A stretch of 64,000 bases of DNA from an uncultured Lachnospiraceae bacterium (GCA_910579465.1 CAJTUB010000002.1:254980-318979), one strand, 5' to 3'; shown: positions 41,241 through 48,771, numbered from the stretch's first letter. The notes: generated by a model not told the origin, from the letters alone. A program made the numbers and translations.

Positions 41241-42326
41241 TTAGTTAAAAGGTAATTCTTCATCGATTCCATCAGGAATATTAATCATTTCATAAGAATT
41301 GCGAACTTGCGGTTTGTAATCCCAGCCATTAAGTATTTTAGAATTGTAAAAAGTGCTAGTTTCTCCGCATATTGGGCAATACCTTGCATTTGATGGAAGA
41401 ACTTCATTATTGGAGCAATCATAATTTGAACACCTGTTAGCGATAAGTAATCCACATATTTTACAAAATTCTCCATTTCCTGCGGTTTCTTCATTTTTGC
41501 ATCTTGTACATTCTTTTAATTTTCCATTTTCGTGTGTTGGTAGTAAAGGATATTTCATTTCACCATCTCCCCATTGTAAAGTATTTTTGCTGCCACATAC
41601 AGAGCAGTATTTTCCATAGCGTTGAATTAAACCGGCCTCGCATTTTTTACATCTACGTTTAAATACAAAGTTGTAATAGAATTTAAAAATCCGATTATCA
41701 TATTCGTCTTTTGCATTGATATGTGATTTCCATTCTATAAAGTCAACGTAACGCCTTCGGGCTGCCGGATCAGATATTTTGCACATATAGCGAATATTTT
41801 GGCTATTATTTATTTTGAAACCTGCTAATGCGGCATGTGGAACCAATATCAATTGTGCAAAATAGTTAGCTTCATCTTCTGCTACATTATATGATTCCTT
41901 ATCTATATTATTAAGAAAAATATCACTTCTTAATAATTTTTCCTTGTTACATAATCTATGATGTTTTAAAAGAACATGTCCAAGTTCGTGAGCTAAGTTC
42001 CAGCGCACACGATTTGAAGTGACGATATTTCTATCAATATCATTATAATATATACAGTATTTATCGCAGAAATTATTATAAACAACATAAGAATCCTTCG
42101 TTTCGGCACTAATTATAAGTTCTTGATATGTTATATTGTATTTTTTAATTTGACTGCTGTATGTTATCAGTTTTATATTTGAATATGAACGTATGATATT
42201 TCCTATCTTCACTGGAAGAGATGAGGAACCTCCATGTAGAAAGGCAGAATATACTAAATTTTTAATTTCGTTTCTTCTATCACTCGATATTTCCAGAGTC
42301 ATCTTCCTCCCAATTGTAGTCATCAA
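41241..42326 (-). CDS. ImmA/IrrE metallopeptidase with C-terminal zinc ribbons
   Basis: A protein of up to 361 residues. The first ~200 residues are an ImmA/IrrE zinc peptidase with HELGH (about 113-117) and the later AEDEANYFA glutamate. Such enzymes cleave the phage repressor after DNA damage to start induction. The C-terminal ~160 residues are unusual: three zinc-ribbon pairs (CKKC/CSVC, CTRC/CKIC, CSNYDC/CPIC). The gene overlaps the repressor gene (ends 42280), so the peptidase and its likely target are co-translated. The start could be 42326 or the ATG at 42302 after GGGAGG. Confidence 0.85.
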   Translation of the reverse strand: MMTTIGRKMTLEISSDRRNEIKNLVYSAFLHGGSSSLPVKIGNIIRSYSNIKLITYSSQIKKYNITYQELIISAETKDSYVVYNNFCDKYCIYYNDIDRNIVTSNRVRWNLAHELGHVLLKHHRLCNKEKLLRSDIFLNNIDKESYNVAEDEANYFAQLILVPHAALAGFKINNSQNIRYMCKISDPAARRRYVDFIEWKSHINAKDEYDNRIFKFYYNFVFKRRCKKCEAGLIQRYGKYCSVCGSKNTLQWGDGEMKYPLLPTHENGKLKECTRCKNEETAGNGEFCKICGLLIANRCSNYDCSNNEVLPSNARYCPICGETSTFYNSKILNGWDYKPQVRNSYEMINIPDGIDEELPFN

Positions 42327-42633
42327 AATTTGCTTTAAGGATGTTCATTAATTTATTTTTTTCCTTATCAGACATTTTACTGCGTTCACGTTGAATAATA
42401 GCTAAATCTAAATCAATGTGCTTGTCTGGACCGAGTAAATCTGTTTTTTGACATTTAAAAATCGTACATAACTGTTCAATGGTTCCCATTTTCGGTTCAG
42501 TTCTATCTACTTCCCAAGAAGAGATTGTTTTTCCGCTCACCGTTTCGCCGTTTACATTAAGAAGTTCACCTAATTCATCTTGGCTGAATCCATTTCTTAT
42601 TCGGTACATTTTGATTTGAGAGCCTAAAGTCAT
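42280..42633 (-). CDS. XRE-family phage repressor
   Basis: A 117-residue protein with an N-terminal helix-turn-helix (about 5-65: IKMYRIRNGFSQDELGELLN, then GKTISSWEVDRTEPKM) and a short helical tail ending in acidic residues. It is the CI-like repressor of the first lysogeny switch, with the ImmA peptidase gene overlapping downstream and a Cro-like gene divergent. AGGAGGTGAT lies before the ATG. Its tail lacks a LexA-like self-cleavage domain, which fits removal by ImmA. Confidence 0.85.
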   Translation of the reverse strand: MTLGSQIKMYRIRNGFSQDELGELLNVNGETVSGKTISSWEVDRTEPKMGTIEQLCTIFKCQKTDLLGPDKHIDLDLAIIQRERSKMSDKEKNKLMNILKANFDDYNWEEDDSGNIE

Positions 42634-42660
42634 AAAATCACCTCCTGAATCTTTATCTAT

Positions 42661-42784
42661 ATTATATAGGATGAAACGGGGAAATGCAATATAAAATATT
42701 CAAAATGTAGAAAAAAGTATAGGAAATGTAGAAAAAATAGTTGACAAGTATACGTAACGTAGAGTATAATGTGGTTAGTCTACA
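42661..42784. promoter_or_regulatory. Divergent promoters and operators of lysogeny switch 1
   Basis: Minus-strand promoter for the repressor: TTGCAT (42689-42684), 17-base gap, TATAAT (42666-42661). Plus-strand promoter for the Cro-like gene: TTGACA (42741-42746), 18 bases, TATAAT (42765-42770). Between and around them TGTAGA half-sites recur: ATGTAGAAAAA at 42705 and 42726, CGTAGA at 42758 and the inverse TCTACA at 42779. A further CTCTACAAAATAGAG palindrome (42994-43008) overlaps the end of the Cro-like gene. These are likely repressor/Cro operators. Confidence 0.7.
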
Positions 42785-42805
42785 AAAAGAAGAAAGGAGC
42801 AGTGT

Positions 42806-43006
42806 ATGTTAACATTAAAACAGTGGCGTCTTGTAAAAGGATTATCGCAAGAAGAAATGGCGAAAAAATGCAAGGTGCATAGAAATACTTATGCTTCATG
42901 GGAAGACAGTCCTGATAATATAAGTATTGGAAATGCAAAAATTATTGCGGAAGTAATTGGTGAATCAGTAAACAATATTTTTTTTACTAATAACTCTACA
43001 AAATAG
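42806..43006 (+). CDS. Cro-like XRE protein
   Basis: A 66-residue protein consisting of one helix-turn-helix domain: LKQWRLVKGLSQEEMAKKC and VHRNTYASWEDSPDNIS. It starts the rightward early operon, opposite the repressor, as Cro does. AAAGGAGCAG precedes the ATG. It probably binds the TGTAGA operators and turns off the repressor. Confidence 0.85.
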   Translation: MLTLKQWRLVKGLSQEEMAKKCKVHRNTYASWEDSPDNISIGNAKIIAEVIGESVNNIFFTNNSTK

Positions 43007-43046
43007 AGATAATTACGTAAAAAATCTATAAAACAAGGAGCGTAGG

Positions 43047-43244
43047 ATGATTAAGAGTGATTTTGCAACACCGCAAGAACGGAAAGCTTTTGAGCATGGA
43101 TTTCAAGCAGGAGAAAAAGAGGGATTGAAGAAGATTGGCTTGTTAGCACAGCTACTTGTGAATGATACTGCATCATTCACTGATGCAATTTTACGGGGCA
43201 GCGAGGGAGAAGTTAATATATTCATGGGAATGGAGGATGTATGA
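43047..43244 (+). CDS. Small phage protein, function unknown
   Basis: A 65-residue protein with a charged N-terminal helix (TPQERKAFEHGFQAGEKEGLKK) and a hydrophobic second helix. AAGGAGCG precedes the ATG and it overlaps the antirepressor gene by four bases, so it is translated with it. I do not recognise it. Confidence 0.65.
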   Translation: MIKSDFATPQERKAFEHGFQAGEKEGLKKIGLLAQLLVNDTASFTDAILRGSEGEVNIFMGMEDV

Positions 43245-43951
43245 ACGAGTTAGTTACATTAGCAGGAAACAATGGAAAACCTGTAACAACAAGCAAGATG
43301 ATTGCAGAGGTTTTTGAGAAAGAACACAGGCATGTTTTGCGGGGTATTGATAATTTAAAAGATGTGCCCAATTTTGGACACATGTTCTTTGAAACAGAGG
43401 AGCCGGATAGTTACGGAAGACCTCAAAGGACATATCAGATGAACAGAGACGGTTTTTCTCTATTGGCAATGGGATTTACCGGAGCGAAGGCACTTGAATG
43501 GAAATTGAAGTACATAGAAGCTTTCAACCTTATGGAACAGAAGCTCAATACTCCGGAACTACAGATGGCAAATGGGTTACTTGCGGCTAAAGTATTGATT
43601 GAGCAGAAGGACAAGCTTATTGAAGCGATGAAGCCGAAAGCTCTGTTTGCAGATGCCGTATCGGCAAGCTACACATCAATCCTTGTTGGAGAGATGGCGA
43701 AGCTGCTCAAACAGAACGGCGTTGAAATTGGTCAAAAGCGTTTCTTCGCATGGCTTAGAGATAACGGCTATCTTATCAAGCGGAACGGCGCTGACCGGAA
43801 TATGCCTACACAGCGCGCAATGGAGCAGGGGCTTTTCGAAATTAAGGAAAGCAATGTGCAAAATCCGGACGGTAGCGTAAGAATCACGCGCACGCCGAAG
43901 GTTACCGGTAAGGGACAGATTTATTTTGTGAATAAGTTCGTCGGTAAGTAG
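43241..43951 (+). CDS. Phage antirepressor (Rha N-terminus, KilAC C-terminus)
   Basis: A 236-residue protein in two parts. The N-terminal ~105 residues are a Rha-type domain (TTSKMIAEVFEKEHRHVLRG, YQMNRDGFSLLAMGFTG, ALEWKLKYIEAFNLME). The C-terminal ~110 residues are a KilAC/antirepressor domain (SILVGEMAKLLKQNGVEIGQ, FFAWLRDNGYLIKRNG, GQIYFVNKF). Proteins of this build interfere with the repressor or host regulators during induction. It overlaps the preceding small gene and sits in the early operon of switch 1. Confidence 0.9.
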   Translation: MNELVTLAGNNGKPVTTSKMIAEVFEKEHRHVLRGIDNLKDVPNFGHMFFETEEPDSYGRPQRTYQMNRDGFSLLAMGFTGAKALEWKLKYIEAFNLMEQKLNTPELQMANGLLAAKVLIEQKDKLIEAMKPKALFADAVSASYTSILVGEMAKLLKQNGVEIGQKRFFAWLRDNGYLIKRNGADRNMPTQRAMEQGLFEIKESNVQNPDGSVRITRTPKVTGKGQIYFVNKFVGK

Positions 43952-44034
43952 AGCAAAGAGAAGTTTTGCAATTGCTGGGCTTTGTTCAATCGGTGATGTG
44001 TTCGCAAAAAATAGAGCGCCTGCTGTAGAAGATA

Positions 44035-44199
44035 GACAAGTATAGAGAGAAGGTGTAGATATGGTTGTAAAAACAATCCGAGAACTGATAAAAGAAGGTT
44101 GGACGAAGACGGAGCTAATGTGTATAGCACATAGTAAAGGAAGTCCGGCATTCAAGACTTCCGGAGGCGGGAAATGGCTTTTTGATATGGAAGCGTTTG
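44035..44199 (+). repeat. Direct repeat, copy 1 (165 bp, carries excisionase-like ORF)
   Basis: From ACAAGTATAGAGAGAAGG to GAAGCGTTTG this is nearly identical, base for base, to 45183-45347; the only clear difference is AATCCGAG against AATTCGAG. A further shorter match GTAGAAGATAG lies before both. The two copies flank the second repressor switch. Confidence 0.85.
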
Positions 44200-44216
44200 C
44201 TAAAATTGGTACATAG
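44061..44216 (+). CDS. Excisionase-like small protein, copy 1
   Basis: A 51-residue protein (MVVKTIRELIKEGWTKTEL, then GSPAFKTSGGGKWLFDMEAF) resembling the small winged helix-turn-helix of excisionase and phage DNA-binding proteins, in which SPAFK and KWLFD shape the wing. GAGAAGGTG lies before the ATG. It ends in AKIGT where copy 2 continues EKFINARKRP, so this copy looks C-terminally altered by the duplication. Either could be the excision factor for the integrase. Confidence 0.6.
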   Translation: MVVKTIRELIKEGWTKTELMCIAHSKGSPAFKTSGGGKWLFDMEAFAKIGT

Positions 44217-44242
44217 AACATGCGTTTACAATTTACAGGGAG

Positions 44243-44389
44243 ATGAGTATAGTGAAAAAGGAACAGGAGAAACAAAAGAAACAGGAGTGTAAGGAGCGTA
44301 TTATTGAAATGATGGAAAAAACCAAGAATCTAGGTGCATTAGAGTATCTATGCAGGTTTATTGAATTATATTTAGAGAAGTGGGGCTAA
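44243..44389 (+). CDS. Small charged phage protein
   Basis: A 48-residue reading with a very basic and acidic N-terminus (KKEQEKQKKQECKERIIEMM) and a hydrophobic tail (EYLCRFIELYLEKW). CAGGGAG lies just before; the GTG at 44252 has better spacing. It sits inside the duplicated region and is convergent with the second repressor, whose stop it touches. A short GGGGC/GCCCC hairpin lies at the join. Function is unknown. Confidence 0.5.
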   Translation: MSIVKKEQEKQKKQECKERIIEMMEKTKNLGALEYLCRFIELYLEKWG

Positions 44390-44772
44390 TTTGCCCCTCT
44401 TCCCTTGTTTGAAAGCATAGAATCAATCATATCAGATACTACTTTCTTATCGCGTTCATTTAACATAGAATATCTATAAAGAATATCAAAATCTTTTTCT
44501 GCCTGCACGACTGTGTCTTTTCGCTCCGGGGAAACATCAAATCCCATTAACCAGGACTCTGTGACATTTAATGCCATTCCTAGAACTACTAACTTTTCTT
44601 GGCTCGGTTCAACTTTTCCGGAAACATACTGACTTATGTCCGATTTATTCATCTTAATGTCATATTTGGCACATATCGGGAGAGACATATTTAGAATATC
44701 TATTTGTTTCAGATTTCGCTCTTTCATTAGTTGTTTTAGTCTGTCTGCTGTACTTGTTCTGTTGCTACTCAT
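44386..44772 (-). CDS. Second XRE-family repressor
   Basis: A 128-residue protein with an N-terminal helix-turn-helix (about 7-75: RLKQLMKERNLKQIDILNM, MNKSDISQYVSGKVEPSQEK and ALNVTESWLMGFD, the typical ending of CI-like XRE domains) and a C-terminal helical tail. GGAGGTCGG lies before the ATG. It is divergent from a DUF739 gene and has its own operator set, so it makes a second, complete repressor/Cro-like switch inside the early region of the first. Confidence 0.85.
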   Translation of the reverse strand: MSSNRTSTADRLKQLMKERNLKQIDILNMSLPICAKYDIKMNKSDISQYVSGKVEPSQEKLVVLGMALNVTESWLMGFDVSPERKDTVVQAEKDFDILYRYSMLNERDKKVVSDMIDSMLSNKGRGAN

Positions 44773-44810
44773 TTAACCGACCTCCTTTTAAATGCTACAG
44801 TACCATATTT

Positions 44811-44917
44811 TGAACAAAAGTTCAATACAAAAACAAAAAAAGTTAAAAATATTGAATTTTGCTATTGACATTGTGTTAGGCTAGTGATATAGTCTAATTA
44901 GTTCAAAAGTTTTAACT
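44811..44917. promoter_or_regulatory. Promoter and operators of lysogeny switch 2
   Basis: For the DUF739 gene: TTGACA (44865-44870), 17 bases, TATAGT (44888-44893). TGAAC-AAAA-GTTCA (44811-44824) is a perfect inverted repeat in front of the repressor, and GTTCAAAAGTTTTAAC (44901-44916) is a related site downstream of the -10. GTTCAAAA is therefore the probable operator half-site, different from the TGTAGA sites of switch 1. Confidence 0.65.
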
Positions 44918-44933
44918 ATGGAGGTGAAAACAA

Positions 44934-45158
44934 ATGGCTTTTGACTATAGTAAACTACGAGGAAAAATTGTAGAGAAGTATGTCAATCAAATATTATTTG
45001 CCAAGGCAATGAACTGGTCAGAGAGAACGCTTTCGCAGAAAATAAACGGAAAGATTCCATGGAAGCAGACAGATATTTGCAAAGCAATCGAGCTTCTTGG
45101 TCTTTCAGAAGATGATATACAGACATATTTTTTTACAATAAAAGTTCAAAAAGTTTAA
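44934..45158 (+). CDS. DUF739 family Cro-like protein
   Basis: A 74-residue protein matching DUF739 phage regulators: FDYSKLRGKIVEKYVNQILF, then MNWSERTLSQKINGKIPWKQ and LLGLSEDDIQTYFF. These are small Cro-like helix-turn-helix proteins found opposite XRE repressors in Firmicute phages. GGAGGTG precedes the ATG. It is the first gene of the rightward unit of switch 2, just before the second excisionase-like copy. Confidence 0.85.
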   Translation: MAFDYSKLRGKIVEKYVNQILFAKAMNWSERTLSQKINGKIPWKQTDICKAIELLGLSEDDIQTYFFTIKVQKV

Positions 45159-45182
45159 CTTTCTTGGTAGAAGATAGGACAG

Positions 45183-45347
45183 AACAAGTATAGAGAGAAG
45201 GTGTAGATATGGTTGTAAAAACAATTCGAGAACTGATAAAAGAAGGTTGGACGAAGACGGAGCTAATGTGTATAGCACATAGTAAAGGAAGTCCGGCATT
45301 CAAGACTTCCGGAGGCGGGAAATGGCTTTTTGATATGGAAGCGTTTG
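45183..45347 (+). repeat. Direct repeat, copy 2
   Basis: Near-identical partner of 44035-44199. The pair is 1,148 bases apart and encloses the second repressor/DUF739 switch, as would follow from insertion or duplication of a switch cassette by homologous recombination. Confidence 0.85.
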
Positions 45348-45379
45348 AGAAGTTTATCAATGCCAGAAAGAGACCTTAG
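45209..45379 (+). CDS. Excisionase-like small protein, copy 2
   Basis: A 56-residue protein identical to copy 1 through DMEAF, then ending EKFINARKRP, which looks like the natural C-terminus of this small winged helix-turn-helix family. AGAGAAGGTG lies before the ATG. This copy is the more likely functional one. It may be the excision partner of the integrase or an early regulator. Confidence 0.65.
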   Translation: MVVKTIRELIKEGWTKTELMCIAHSKGSPAFKTSGGGKWLFDMEAFEKFINARKRP

Positions 45380-45419
45380 GGATCTGTTGCCAGCAAAGAA
45401 GGTTAGAGAGGTAAGAAAG

Positions 45420-45734
45420 ATGGAAAAAAAGATACGCGTGAAGGAATGCGCGATGTGCGGTAAGGTTTTCGCGGTTTCCGGCAGGGGTAACCGGTGTTAC
45501 TGCGGTGCCGGATGCCGCCGGGAGAAAATCCTGCAGGCATCACGGGAGTATTACAGGGCAGCCGTGCAGAGGAAGGCGGAGGAAGCGTATGCCGGTCCCC
45601 CGTCAGGTCCTGCCCTTGCGGAGCTGAACCAGAAGGCACGTGACGCCGGTATGACCTACGGGAAGTACATGCTCTCCCTGCAGATGAAAGATGCGCCCCA
45701 TCCGGAAAGGATTCCTGACGGGGCGCGCGAATGA
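45420..45734 (+). CDS. Small phage zinc-finger protein
   Basis: A 104-residue protein with an N-terminal zinc knuckle: VKECAMCGKVF (CxxC) and RCYCGAGCRREK (second pair). The middle and tail are helical and polar. AGAGGT lies before the ATG at 45420. Small zinc-ribbon proteins like this are common in phage early operons, with no known role. Three more short proteins follow, two of them also cysteine-rich. Confidence 0.65.
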   Translation: MEKKIRVKECAMCGKVFAVSGRGNRCYCGAGCRREKILQASREYYRAAVQRKAEEAYAGPPSGPALAELNQKARDAGMTYGKYMLSLQMKDAPHPERIPDGARE

Positions 45735-45812
45735 ATGATACTGATATCATACCATACTCCGGGCGGATTGTAAAGGGGTTTTTGGATTCCGGTATCAGAA
45801 AGGAGGATAACA

Positions 45813-45986
45813 ATGTACAGGTATAAGTGCCGCGTATGCGGCGGGAACTGCGACGCCGGGGAGCTCCGGGACGGTGTATGTCCGGACTGCATTGAAGCGG
45901 AGGAGGCACGGGAGGAGCGCGACAGGAGGATGTCCGCACTATTGTTGTGTAGTACGGACGGGCAGATGATGATGGAGGTGCAGTGA
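45813..45986 (+). CDS. Small phage zinc-ribbon protein
   Basis: A 57-residue protein with two cysteine pairs (YKCRVCGGNCDAG and CPDCIEAEEARE) that should bind one zinc, then an acidic-basic helix. AAAGGAGGATAA lies before the ATG. Its stop overlaps the next start by one base (TGATG), so translation is coupled. Function is unknown. Confidence 0.65.
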   Translation: MYRYKCRVCGGNCDAGELRDGVCPDCIEAEEAREERDRRMSALLLCSTDGQMMMEVQ

Positions 45987-46180
45987 TGTTTTGTTATACG
46001 GGCGACCCGGAAGGTGATTTCGAGAGGTATTCCGCATCGCAGGAAGCGCTGCTCCTGCGGCTGCCGGTCTGTACCTGTTGTGCGGAGCACATACAGCAGG
46101 AGATGGCGGTGCGGATAGACGGGAGGTGGTACTGCGACGGGTGCCTCGAGGATAAAAAGGAGTTTGTTGATTCTGATTAG
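45986..46180 (+). CDS. Small cysteine-rich phage protein
   Basis: A 64-residue protein with two CxxC pairs (PVCTCCAEHI and RWYCDGCLEDK), again a likely single zinc site. It starts within the stop of the gene before it, with GGAGGTG upstream. It is the third zinc-binding small protein in a row. Function is unknown. Confidence 0.65.
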   Translation: MFCYTGDPEGDFERYSASQEALLLRLPVCTCCAEHIQQEMAVRIDGRWYCDGCLEDKKEFVDSD

Positions 46181-46197
46181 CAGAAGGAGAAAAAGGT

Positions 46198-46413
46198 ATG
46201 GCAAAGATAAAGGTTACGATGAAACAGAGTTATAACGATATCGTGTTCTGTTTCCGGAGTTGCACCGAGGCAGGGAAGTTTATGGATGCCGCGATGGAAG
46301 CTGCGGAGGAGGGAGGGAGAAAGGTTTCGTTTGCCGTGGGTACGGAGGAGCCGGAAGGGCAGGGAAAAGTACCGGAGACGGACGGAGACACGGGAAAGGC
46401 AGGAGTTTATTGA
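46198..46413 (+). CDS. Small phage protein, tandem paralogue 1
   Basis: A 71-residue protein: MAKIKVTMKQSYNDIVFCF, a helix EAGKFMDAAMEAAEEGGRK, a strand VSFAVGTEEPEG and a charged tail. The next gene has the same plan and similar upstream sequence, so the two are a tandem duplication. AGAAGGAG precedes the ATG. Function is unknown. Confidence 0.65.
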   Translation: MAKIKVTMKQSYNDIVFCFRSCTEAGKFMDAAMEAAEEGGRKVSFAVGTEEPEGQGKVPETDGDTGKAGVY

Positions 46414-46439
46414 TTCCGGATAGCGAAAGGAGAAAAAAG

Positions 46440-46694
46440 ATGGCAAAGAAAAGTGTGAAGGTTACAGTGAACCAGGGTTATGACCATATCAGGCTTTTTT
46501 TCCAGGACGGATACGAAGCGTGGAATTTTATGGATATGGTAATGCAGGCCGGGGAAGGGATTTCGTTTACCCTGGAACCGGTGGAGCCGGAAGGGGAGGA
46601 AAAGGCGGCAGGGGAAGAAAAGGAGCCGGAAGGGGAGGAAAGGGCGCCGGAGACGGACGGAGCCGAGGGGGAGGCAGGTGGGGAGGATGCTTAA
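46440..46694 (+). CDS. Small phage protein, tandem paralogue 2
   Basis: An 84-residue paralogue of the gene before it: VKVTVNQGYDHIRLFFQDG, WNFMDMVMQAGE, ISFTLEPVEPEGEE, then an extended acidic tail made of repeated EPEGEE-like units. AAAGGAG precedes the ATG at 46440. Its end overlaps the start of the annealing-protein gene by eight bases. Function is unknown; the shared start with the recombination genes hints at a role with them. Confidence 0.65.
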   Translation: MAKKSVKVTVNQGYDHIRLFFQDGYEAWNFMDMVMQAGEGISFTLEPVEPEGEEKAAGEEKEPEGEERAPETDGAEGEAGGEDA

Positions 46695-47334
46695 GCCATA
46701 CAAGGAACTGCGGGAGGTGGACGTGACGCCGTACTGCAAAGACAGGGACGGCATAATCTACCTGCCGTACAATGCCTGCATCTCGCTGTTACATGAGCAC
46801 GGGGCGGAAAGCGTCTATTTCCTTCCCGTGCCGAACCCGCGGAACGGGAGCAGCCTGTACGAGACGGAGACGGTGTTTACTGACAAGAGCGGGGCAACGA
46901 ACCGCTGCTATGAGACGAGGATTGAGATACACATTGATGACAGGACCTACTACATGCAGTCCCCGGTGATGAACGGGATAAGCCCGGTCAGGGACAACAG
47001 CATGAGCCAGCAGCGGGTCTGGAACAGCATGACGCGTTCCTTTGTCAAGGCGGTCGCCATGTACACGGGGCTCGGCTTTTCCCTCTGGATGACGGAGGAG
47101 GAGGGCGAACGCAGGGCGCAGGAGGCCGGGGACGTGTACCACGACATAATGAAGATACAGGAGCGGGTATTCGAGACCGTGACGGCAATCCAGAAGAAAA
47201 CCGGTATGTCGATGGCGCAGCTTGCGGGCAGGCTGGGGAGGACGGAGGAGGAACTGAGGCAGTATATGTCCTCGTACAAAATCCTTGCCGCGGTGGAGAA
47301 TAACCTGGACCGTATCCTTGCGGAGGTGCGATGA
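46687..47334 (+). CDS. DUF1071/Sak-type single-strand annealing protein
   Basis: A 215-residue protein similar to DUF1071 (Sak3-like) phage recombinases: LPYNACISLLHEHGAESVYF, ETRIEIHIDDRTYYMQSPVM, then the hallmark QQRVWNSMTRSFVKAVAMYT and GLGFSLWMTEEEG. These proteins anneal single strands during phage recombination. The C-terminal part is a separate helical extension (about 135-215). GGGGAGG lies close before the ATG at 46687, and it overlaps the exonuclease gene by four bases, so the two form the usual exonuclease-annealer pair. Confidence 0.75.
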   Translation: MLKPYKELREVDVTPYCKDRDGIIYLPYNACISLLHEHGAESVYFLPVPNPRNGSSLYETETVFTDKSGATNRCYETRIEIHIDDRTYYMQSPVMNGISPVRDNSMSQQRVWNSMTRSFVKAVAMYTGLGFSLWMTEEEGERRAQEAGDVYHDIMKIQERVFETVTAIQKKTGMSMAQLAGRLGRTEEELRQYMSSYKILAAVENNLDRILAEVR

Positions 47335-47888
47335 TAAGCGATAAGGACAGGTCAGGGTATATCGGCGCCAGCGATACGGCGGCTGTCATGCGCTCCTGGG
47401 ACACGAAAACATTTGCGCGGTGGTGGAGGGTGAAGCAGGGGCTGGAAACACAGGACTTTGCCAGTGAGGCAATGATGGCAGGGAGCGCTTACGAGCACCG
47501 GATTCTGGATGCGCTCGGGATACCCGGGCTTGAAAAGGACAGGCAGATTATAAAGGGCAGGCTCCGCGTGAACCTGGACGGGAATACGCAGGAAAAGATA
47601 TACGAGGTCAAGACGTACCGTGCAGGGAAGCCGTTCCGGGCGCCGTTAGCATACCGGCAGCAGGTCAACGTGGAAATGTATGCCTCCGGGATATACAGTG
47701 CCTGCATCGTGGCATATGCGCTGGAGGAGGCGGACTACCGGAATTTCTACCGGGAGGTTGATGCCGCGAGGCTGACGTTCCACGAAATCCCCTACGATGG
47801 GGAATTTATAAAGAAGTACGAGAAACGGTTGCTGTATCTCGGGGAATGCCTTGAAAAAGGTATTTTCCCGCAGGAGGGGGCGGTGTGA
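47331..47888 (+). CDS. YqaJ-family phage exonuclease
   Basis: A 185-residue nuclease of the lambda-exonuclease/YqaJ family. GYIGASDTAAVMRSWDTKTF is the start, MMAGSAYEHRILDALG holds the first Glu, and VNLDGN with KIYEVKTYRA gives the D...ExK active site. It would resect DNA ends for the annealing protein encoded just before it, with which it overlaps. It is shorter than many members (about 200-320) but has the whole motif set. Confidence 0.85.
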   Translation: MISDKDRSGYIGASDTAAVMRSWDTKTFARWWRVKQGLETQDFASEAMMAGSAYEHRILDALGIPGLEKDRQIIKGRLRVNLDGNTQEKIYEVKTYRAGKPFRAPLAYRQQVNVEMYASGIYSACIVAYALEEADYRNFYREVDAARLTFHEIPYDGEFIKKYEKRLLYLGECLEKGIFPQEGAV

Positions 47889-48427
47889 TGGAGACGACGG
47901 GGAAACTTGTCTCGGTGGCGAGGGACATCGGCAGCGGGAAGCTGACGGTATCCTTCTCCATCGACACGGAGCCGGTGGACGAGCTGAATACGCTTGCCGG
48001 GATGGAACTGGATATCCGGGCAGGGAAGCACAGGAAGAAGCGCTCCCTTGATGCCAACGGGATGCTGTGGGCCTGCCTTTCGGAAATGGCCGCAGCCCTC
48101 CGGACGGATAAGTGGGAGGTGTATCTGCTGATGCTGAAGCGCTACGGGAAATTTACATACATCTGCGTGAAACCGAACGTGGTCGACGCAGTCAGGCTCC
48201 AGTGGCGCGAATGCGAAGTGATAGGGGAGGTGGACATCAACGGCAGTCCGGCAGTCCAGATGCTCTGCTACTTCGGCAGCAGTACATACGATACGGCGGA
48301 GTTTGGCAGGCTCCTTGACGGCGTGGTGTCCGAGATGAAGGAACTCGGGCTTGCCGTACCGGCATCCGGGGAAATGAGGAGGGCGCTCGAGCTATGGGAA
48401 AAACAGAAAAGCGGCAGAGCATCATAG
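47888..48427 (+). CDS. NinB/Orf-like phage recombination mediator
   Basis: A 179-residue protein. KKRSLDANGMLWACLSEMA closely follows the RSLDQNRKLWACL motif of lambda Orf (NinB), a recombination mediator that binds single-stranded DNA, and CYFGSSTYDTAEFGRLLDGV resembles its second conserved helix. It follows the exonuclease gene with a TGATG junction and so belongs to the same recombination operon. The next gene overlaps its end. Confidence 0.7.
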   Translation: METTGKLVSVARDIGSGKLTVSFSIDTEPVDELNTLAGMELDIRAGKHRKKRSLDANGMLWACLSEMAAALRTDKWEVYLLMLKRYGKFTYICVKPNVVDAVRLQWRECEVIGEVDINGSPAVQMLCYFGSSTYDTAEFGRLLDGVVSEMKELGLAVPASGEMRRALELWEKQKSGRAS

Positions 48428-48687
48428 TACAGGACATGAGCAGATGCATCATCTGCGGGAAGCCGCATCCGCATAAGCATCATGTGTTCGGTGCGTCTAA
48501 CCGGAAGTGGTCGGAAAAGTACGGCCTCACGGTCCCACTCTGTTATGAGCACCATAACGGCAGCGATGCTGGGGTGCATTTCGATAAGCAGCTCGACCTT
48601 GCGCTGAAAAAGATGGCACAGGCGAAGTTTGAGGAAACCTATCCGGACAAGGATTTCCGGAGCATATTCGGGCGGAACTATCTGTAA
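48394..48687 (+). CDS. HNH-like recombination nuclease (Rap/NinG type)
   Basis: A 97-residue protein with a zinc-binding HNH-like core: RCIICGKPHPHKHHVFGASN and VPLCYEHHNGSDAGVHFDK, ending in FGRNYL. Such proteins lie beside NinB-like genes in many phages, and some cut branched recombination intermediates. It overlaps the NinB-like gene by 34 bases, with only a weak ribosome site. The HNH reading is clear; the exact activity is not. Confidence 0.7.
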   Translation: MGKTEKRQSIIVQDMSRCIICGKPHPHKHHVFGASNRKWSEKYGLTVPLCYEHHNGSDAGVHFDKQLDLALKKMAQAKFEETYPDKDFRSIFGRNYL

Positions 48688-48748
48688 TTTTGACAAGGCA
48701 CTTCTGACGTTGCGCATATCACACGGTCAACGTCATGGTTTTGCGAAT

Positions 48749-48771
48749 CCCTGCGGTCGTCAGCCGCAGGG
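48749..48771 (+). repeat. Hairpin between the HNH-like gene and the next
   Basis: CCCTGCGG and CCGCAGGG enclose a seven-base loop just before the ribosome site of the next small gene. No T-run follows, so it is a structured leader or processing site rather than a terminator. Confidence 0.5.
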
